A stretch of 64,000 nt of DNA, taken from Symsagittifera roscoffensis. Its lineage: Eukaryota > Xenacoelomorpha > Acoela > Convolutidae. Below, piece by piece: positions 58,027 to 64,000 of this stretch (position 1 is its first letter; each line of letters starts with the position of its first letter). Below the pieces are notes generated by a model. The model was not told where the DNA came from. It did not search any database and worked only from the letters and a program-made list of their open reading frames with translations. The stretch covers positions 54,352,617-54,416,616 of the forward strand of contig NC_087070.1 in NCBI RefSeq assembly GCF_963678635.1, read 5' to 3'. Made by a program: the position numbers and the translations under genes.

Positions 58027-60166
58027 AAAAGCAGCATAGGCAGATCGATTCTGGAAGTATGTGCCAGCAGCGTTCAGAAAACCCGCACTCGACGAGTTAT
58101 ACAAGCGCTTGAGGAACATCGACTACACGCAAGTGGATGAGAGGCTCGCGGTTATGCTCAATGCAATCCTGCAACTGGAGGCGCACAGAGAGTGCAGGGA
58201 GTCAGCGACTGAAGCCGTGTTAATGGTGGGTTCCAACGACTTATGGCACAAGCGCTGACAAGCATAACGAAGAAAAACGGCAACTTGGTAATGAGCTACG
58301 TAGATGACGTGGTGATTGCAACAACTACCCTGGAGGACCACATTGAACGCAAAGACGAGGTGTTCGCTTGCATGAAGAGAGCAGGAGTGAAATGCAAGCC
58401 ATCGAAGTGTGAGATTCTTAAGGACTCGAAGTGTGAGATTCTTAAGGACCTAATCTACTTGTGAGATTAAATACTTGGGGAGAATGGTGGATGAACATGG
58501 CATTAGACCAGACCCAGACTCTGTAGAGGCAGTACTGACTTAGAAATTGCCACAAACGGAACACCAGTTGATGAGCTTCTTGGGTTTTACTACAGGGAGT
58601 TCATCAAGGGCTAAGGGTTCATGAGGCACAAGCGCAAGCAATTCACGTAGAATAACGCGGCAGAAGAGTCATTTCAAAGAAATAAGAAAGAACAGTGTGA
58701 AGCAACTGTGCTAGGCATGCCGACAGAAAAAGGAAAGTACGTGCTGGATACCGATGCATCGGTAGTAGCGATATCTGGCATACACCATCAAGAAAAAGAT
58801 TGGAACGTAAAGACAGTGTTGAAACCGTTCGCCTACAGGAAAAAATCTTGAGTTATACGGAAATGAAGTACACGGCACCCAAATGTTTGCGGTCGTCACT
58901 TTTGTGGAGAAAAACAGGACATACCTGGGTAGCGAGCCATTAAAGCTACGGGTCGACATTAGAGCTCTCAGTTGGTTGAAAACGTACTCAATGGACCAGA
59001 GTTACATCGGGAGATGGATAGTGCGGCTGGATGGTTACAACATGATCTTTGAACACACAACGAGGGACAAGCATCAAAATGCTGACAGCTTGAGCAGGAA
59101 GACGGGATTCTACGAGAGATAGGAGCAAAGGGAGGCTGATAGACCGGAGATCAAAGATGGGTTTTGTCTTATGGATAAGGAAACATATGACAGCCTACCG
59201 CTCACGAGATGGCTAGATAAGTCAGGAAAACCGATAGAGGACTATCCCGAATTACCAATTGAACATGAGACGAAAGAAGTTCTCAAAAGAAGTTTGGGGA
59301 TGCCAATGAAAATAATGCTCAAACCAAGATAGTGAGGGAAATGCTGAAGGCAAAACGCTACGAACTCGACGAATTGGAAACTGGAATGGTTGCGGTAGGA
59401 GAGGATCTAAGGATACTACTCGAGAGATTAGCAGACGACAAACTTGTGGCTCGGAAAGTGGTAAAGACAGACCAGACGTCACCATATTGATAGGAGGGGA
59501 AGTGAAACATGACGGAGACTCGATGAAAAGCAGGGAGCCAGAGAATAAGGAGGTTGTGCGGACCCTAGTCGGGAGAATCTCGGAAGAAGTACTCAGGCAG
59601 ACGACGACACGAAGGAAGTGAGTGTAGTTCAAGGAGGAAGTTGGTATTCACCATTATCCCACACAGTTCTTTCTTTATTCTTTAAAATGGCTCTTCTGCG
59701 GCGTTATGCTGGGTGAATTTCTAGCCCTTGTGCCTCCTGAGTTGTTGCATTGGATACAACGAAAAAATAGAGGTAGATTCGGACGAAAAAGTCTTTCAGC
59801 GAGGAAGACTGGAATGATCCAGAGCAAAACGAGGTACCAAAATGGACGGAACCAGATCTACAAATGACGAAAGAAACCAGAAAAGTTGGGCGTAGGATGA
59901 GATGCAACAGGTATGGTATGACTTCTTGATAGACAAGATACAGCCAGAAGAGATGGGGAGAGAGTTGGTGAACGTGGGTGATCTGGTAGCCAATGAAGAA
60001 TGGCAGATCATAATCGACAGTGAGCACTCCTTGCAAGAAGAATACACCATGTCAGAAAGAGAAATGGACCTAGATTGAAAAAGCGAGATTGAAAGAAGGG
60101 AAAACACGAAACTGAGGATACAATTGAATCTTGTAAAGGATTGATGGTGCTAAAACAGAATAAAAA
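58027..60166 (+). pseudogene. Mosaic retroelement fragment R1 (copy 2)
   Basis: Counterpart of 49,341-51,480: helical peptide at 58,061, YVDD near 58,299, RNase H C-terminal half at 58,883-59,122, antisense pol arm at 59,660-59,756. Confidence 0.85.
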
Positions 60167-60188
60167 TGCATGTTTTCAACGTCTAAAA

Positions 60189-60697
60189 TGCGATTACACG
60201 CAAGTGGATGGATGAGAGGCTCGCGGTTATGCTCAATGCCATCCTGCAACTGGAGGTGCAAGGAGAATGCAGGGAGTTAGCGACTGAAGCCGTGTTAATG
60301 GTGGGTTCCAACGACTTATGGCACAAGCGCTGACAAGCATAACGAAGAAAAACGGCAACTTGGTAATGAGCTACGTAGATGACGTGGTGATTGCAACAAC
60401 TACCCTGGAGGACCACATTGAACGCAAAGACGAGGTGTTCGCTTGCATGAAGAGAGCAGGAGTGAAATGCAAGCCATCGAAGTGTGAGATTCTTAAGGAC
60501 TCGAAGTTTGAGATTATTACGGACCTAATCTACTTGTGAGATTAAATACTTGGGGAGAATGGTGGATGAACATGGCATTAGACCAGACCCAGACTCTGTA
60601 GAGGCAGTACTGACTTAGAAATTGCCACAAACGGAACACCAGTTGATGAGCTTCTTGGGTTTTACTACAGGGAGTTCATCAAGGGCTAAGGGTTCAT
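60189..60697 (+). pseudogene. Mosaic retroelement fragment R2 (copy 2)
   Basis: Counterpart of 51,503-52,011, ending at the same junction with host-like DNA. Confidence 0.85.
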
Positions 60698-60698
60698 G

Positions 60699-60821
60699 TG
60701 GATGTGGTTGTTGATCCAGTTCTGTTTCGAGTACAGCCGGCCTTACTACCGGAAATTATTCGATAAGTTTATCACAGCAATTAGGCTATTTGTGAATGGA
60801 GTGCGAACGCCACGTGCGTAA
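60699..60821 (+). pseudogene. C-terminal end of an unidentified host gene (copy 2)
   Basis: Counterpart of 52,013-52,135 with the same 40-codon frame and TAA. Confidence 0.4.
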
Positions 60822-61231
60822 TCGGCACAATTTATGAATTTCGACTAAATCTTTTATTTCAATACATATTATAGTTTTTTGTCGTGTGGAGTTACGTGTT
60901 CTTTTTTATTGAAGAAACGTAATATGTATTGAGTTTACTTAACAATCAAATCTCTAATCAGCTCTTTTTAATCCTTATCACATCCATGTCTTGGATTTTG
61001 ACTGGAATATGCTATGAAGGGACTGTTGACTGTAACCTCGGTTACTATGATAATTTTGACCTGAATATTTTCTCAGCCTTATTAGCCTAATTTCTCAATC
61101 ATTATCTTCTCAATCTTATTGGCTTGATTCTCAACCATCTGATTCTTCAATTTTATTCGCATTATACTTGAGTTTTATGGGTGGTTTTTACTAAAGATTA
61201 TCTAGCTGCGTCGCAAAGAAAAATATTTCCA

Positions 61232-61238
61232 TTTTCAG
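61232..61238 (+). promoter_or_regulatory. Trans-splice-type acceptor TTTTCAG (copy 2)
   Basis: Counterpart of 52,546-52,552, five bases before the ATG at 61,244. Confidence 0.55.
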
Positions 61239-61243
61239 TGAAA

Positions 61244-61446
61244 ATGCTTCGAGCTCATACCTCAACGAAATCCGCGATAAGAACTGCTGCTGCTCAGGTA
61301 AAGCCGCGCCGGTAAAGTTGTACAGCACCGAGGGACGGTATGCAACAGCACTTTATACTGTGGCTGCTGGTCAGCAGAAACTGGCAGACGCCGAGAAAGA
61401 CATGAAAGTGATCAAGAAGTTGCTGGAGACGAATAAAGATTTCAAG
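61244..61446 (+). pseudogene. ATP synthase OSCP fragment, frameshifted (copy 2)
   Basis: Counterpart of 52,558-52,760. It carries the same two-base insertion, so the defect predates the 8.69-kb duplication. Confidence 0.85.
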
Positions 61447-61498
61447 TATGAAACAATACCCATACAGTAGCTTGTTACGATTTTTAGAGCCTGAATCG

Positions 61499-63393
61499 AA
61501 GAAAAGCAGCATAGGCAGATCGATTCTGGAAGTATGTGCCAGCAGCGTTCAGAAAACCCGCACTCGACGAGTTAAACAAGCGCTTGAGGAACATCGACTA
61601 CACGCAAGTGGATGAGAGGCTCGCGGTTATGCTCAATGCAATCCTGCAACTGGAGGCGCACAGAGAGTGCAGGGAGTCAGCGACTGAAGCCGTGTTAATG
61701 GTGGGTTCCAACGACTTATGGCACAAGCGCTGACAAGCATAACGAAGAAAAACGGCAACTTGGTAATGAGCTACGTAGATGACGTGGTGATTGCAACAAC
61801 TACCCTGGAGGACCACATTGAACGCAAAGACGAGGTGTTCGCTTGCATGAAGAGAGCAGGAGTGAAATGCAAGCCATCGAAGTGTGAGATTCTTAAGGAC
61901 TCGAAGTGTGAGATTCTTAAGGACCTAATCTACTTGTGAGATTAAATACTTGGGGAGAATGGTGGATGAACATGGCATTAGACCAGACCCAGACTCTGTA
62001 GAGGCAGTACTGACTTAGAAATCGCCACAAACGGAACACCAGTTGATGAGCTTCTTGGGTTTTACTACAGGGAGTTCATCAAGGGCTAAGGTTTCATGAG
62101 GCACAAGCGCAAGCAATTCACGTAGAATAACGCGGCAGAAGAGTCATTTCAAAGAAATAAGAAAGAACAGTGTGAAGCAACTGTGCTAGGCATGCCGACA
62201 GAAAAAGGAAAGTACGTGCTGGATACCGATGCATCGGTAGTAGCGATATCTGGCATACACCATCAAGAAAAAGATTGGAACGTAAAGACAGTGTTGAAAC
62301 CGTTCGCCTACAGGAAAAAATCTTGAGTTATACGGAAATGAAGTACACGGCACCCAAATGTTTGCGGTCGTCACTTTTGTGGAGAAAAACAGGACATACC
62401 TGGGTAGCGAACCATTAAAGCTACGGGTCGACATTAGAGCACTCAGTTGGTTGAAAACGTACTCAATGGACCAGAGTTACATCGGGAGATGGATAGTGCG
62501 GCTGGATGGTTACAACATGATCTTTGAACACACAACGAGGGACAAGCATCAAAATGCTGACAGCTTGAGCAGGAAGACGGGATTCTACGAGAGATAGGAG
62601 CAAAGGGAGGCTGATAGACCGGAGATCAAAGATGGGTTTTGTCTTATGGATAAGGAAACATATGACAGCCTACCGCTCACGAGATGGCTAGATAAGTCAG
62701 GAAAACCGATAGAGGACTATCCCGAATTACCAATTGAACATGAGACGAAAGAAGTTCTCAAAAGAAGTTTGGGGATGCCAATGAAAATAATGCTCAAACC
62801 AAGATAGTGAGGGAAATGCTGAAGGCAAAACGCTACGAACTCGACGAATTGGAAACTGGAATGGTTGCGGTAGGAGAGGATCTAAGGATACTACTCGAGA
62901 GATTAGCAGACGACAAACTTGTGGCTCGGAAAGTGGTAAAGACAGACCAGACGTCACCATATTGATAGGAGGGGAAGTGAAACATGACGGAGACTCGATG
63001 AAAAGCAGGGAGCCAGAGAATAAGGAGGTTGTGCGGACCCTAGTCGGGAGAATCTCGGAAGAAGTACTCAGGCAGACGACGACACGAAGGAGTGAGTGTC
63101 GTTCAAGGAGGAAGTTGGTATTCACCATTATCCCACACAGTTCTTTCTTTATTCTTTGAAATGGCTCTTCTGCGGCGTTATGCCACGTGAATTTCTTGCC
63201 TTTGCGCCTCCTGAGTTGTTGCATTGGATACAACGAAAAAATAGAGGTAGATTCGGACGAAAAGTCTTTCGGTGAAGAAAACGATCCAGAGCAAAACGAG
63301 GTACTAAAATGGACGGAACCAGATCTACAAATGACGAAAGAAACCAGAAAAGTTGTGCGTAGGATGTGATTCAACACGTATGGTATGATTTCT
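61499..63393 (+). pseudogene. Mosaic retroelement fragment R3 (copy 2)
   Basis: Counterpart of 52,813-54,707: helical peptide at 61,536, RNase H C-terminal half at 62,358-62,597, antisense pol arm at 63,134-63,230. Confidence 0.85.
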
Positions 63394-63770
63394 TGCTGGA
63401 CAAGATACAGCCAGAAGAGATGGGGAGAGAGTTGGTGAACGTGGGTGATCTGGTAGCCAATGAAGAATGGCAGATCATAAACGACAGTGAGCACTCCTTG
63501 CAAGAAGAATACACCATGTCAGAAAGAGAAATGGACCTAGATTGAAAAAGCGAGATTGAAAGAAGGGAAAACACGAAACTGAGGATACAATTGAACCTTG
63601 TAAAGGATTGATGGTGCTAAAACAGAATAAAAATGCATGTTTTCAACGTCTAAAATGCGATTACACGCAAGTGGATGGATGAGAGGCTCGCGGTTATGCT
63701 CAATGCCATCCTGCAACTGGAGGTGCAGGGGAATGCAGGGAGTCAGCGACTGAAGCCGTGTTAATGGTGG
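63394..63770 (+). pseudogene. Continuation with R1-end and R2-start sequence
   Basis: 63,394-63,640 matches the end of R1 (51,240-51,480), and 63,655-63,770 matches the start of R2 (51,503-51,615) up to GTGTTAATGGTGGG. In R2 this joins RT; here it joins a different sequence. Confidence 0.8.
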
Positions 63771-64000
63771 GTTACACCTCGGATGGAATCTCGAATCAGG
63801 AGCCTCTGCGTCAGTCTGCGTCAGTGTCTTGTTGAATACTCTTGATATACTTATCACAATCCAGAGGGGGAGGAAGCTAGGATACGCACTGCCCATGAAA
63901 ACTAGATATGAAATGACTGAAATTTGAAAGAAAATGAAGTTCTTGATTGACCAAATCATAGGGATAAGCTTTGTATCTTGAGAAAATTGAAGAAATTAAG
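63771..64000 (+). pseudogene. Protease-RT linker fragment at the window edge
   Basis: Paralogous to 45,745-45,960: shared GCGTCAGTGTCTTGTTGAAT, CACAATCCAGAGGGGGAGGA and GGGATAAG.TTTGTATCTTGAG. It is less disrupted: the GGATACGCAAAGGA duplication of the left copy is absent. An 8-base GTCTGCGT repeat occurs near 63,808. It shows that the retroelement array continues to the right. Confidence 0.8.

Larger units (their letters stand above)
54720..63393 (+). repeat. 8.69-kb tandem unit, copy 2
   Basis: Nearly exact repeat of 46,034-54,707. After 63,393 the sequence (TGCTGGACAAGATACAGCC) continues as in fragment R1 near 51,240 instead of turning into a third unit at the same point. Confidence 0.95.

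Noticed and set aside
62727-63503. 258-codon minus-strand ORF at the right end, shorter at 54,041
   Set aside because: Mostly antisense of the pol linker. Its middle part reads as real pol only because it contains the inverted pol fragment.

Overview
The window looks like a repeat-dominated chromosomal region of an invertebrate animal. The reasons are non-LTR and Gypsy-type retroelements, AT-rich intergenic DNA, and a host exon fragment whose ATG lies 5 nt after a TTTTCAG acceptor. That arrangement is typical of spliced-leader trans-splicing, best known in nematodes, but no species can be named from the sequence. No intact host gene was found, and no prokaryotic features, rRNA, tRNA or CRISPR were seen.

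Layout. (1) 1-21,364: a satellite array of ~103-bp monomers in nested higher-order repeats (309, ~412, 829, 1,210 and ~4,000-4,077 bp). Monomers carry conserved dyad symmetries and a CENP-B-box-like stretch. (2) 21,368-35,090: low-copy DNA shaped by duplication. It holds a ~590-bp segment in three copies, a 4.3-5.3 kb tandem segmental duplication, and a diverged ~1.36-kb tandem pair. Several protein-like, splice-flanked fragments from unidentified genes lie inside. (3) 35,646-41,310: an (AGT)n microsatellite, a broken LINE on the minus strand, and a 21/63-bp minisatellite.

(4) 41,400-49,340: a degenerate Gypsy-type retroelement on the plus strand. The order is gag, CCHC zinc knuckle, aspartic protease, reverse transcriptase (RT), RNase H, a long charged linker, then a C-terminal macro domain resembling the TARG1/OARD1 ADP-ribose hydrolase group. 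I see no integrase. A 5'-truncated LINE sits inside its gag region with a perfect 12-bp target-site duplication. (5) 46,034-63,393: an 8,686-bp unit present twice in tandem, almost identical. Each unit holds the RT-to-macro part of the element, three further mosaic fragments of it, and a captured piece of host DNA. The host piece has the 3' end of an unidentified gene followed by the first part of mitochondrial ATP synthase OSCP, now frameshifted. The right edge enters another related fragment, so the array continues beyond the window.

Nothing here appears to encode a complete working pathway. The most notable points are the macro domain on an integrase-less retroelement, the recurring inverted pol fragment that could fold into dsRNA, the captured OSCP exon, and the satellite architecture.
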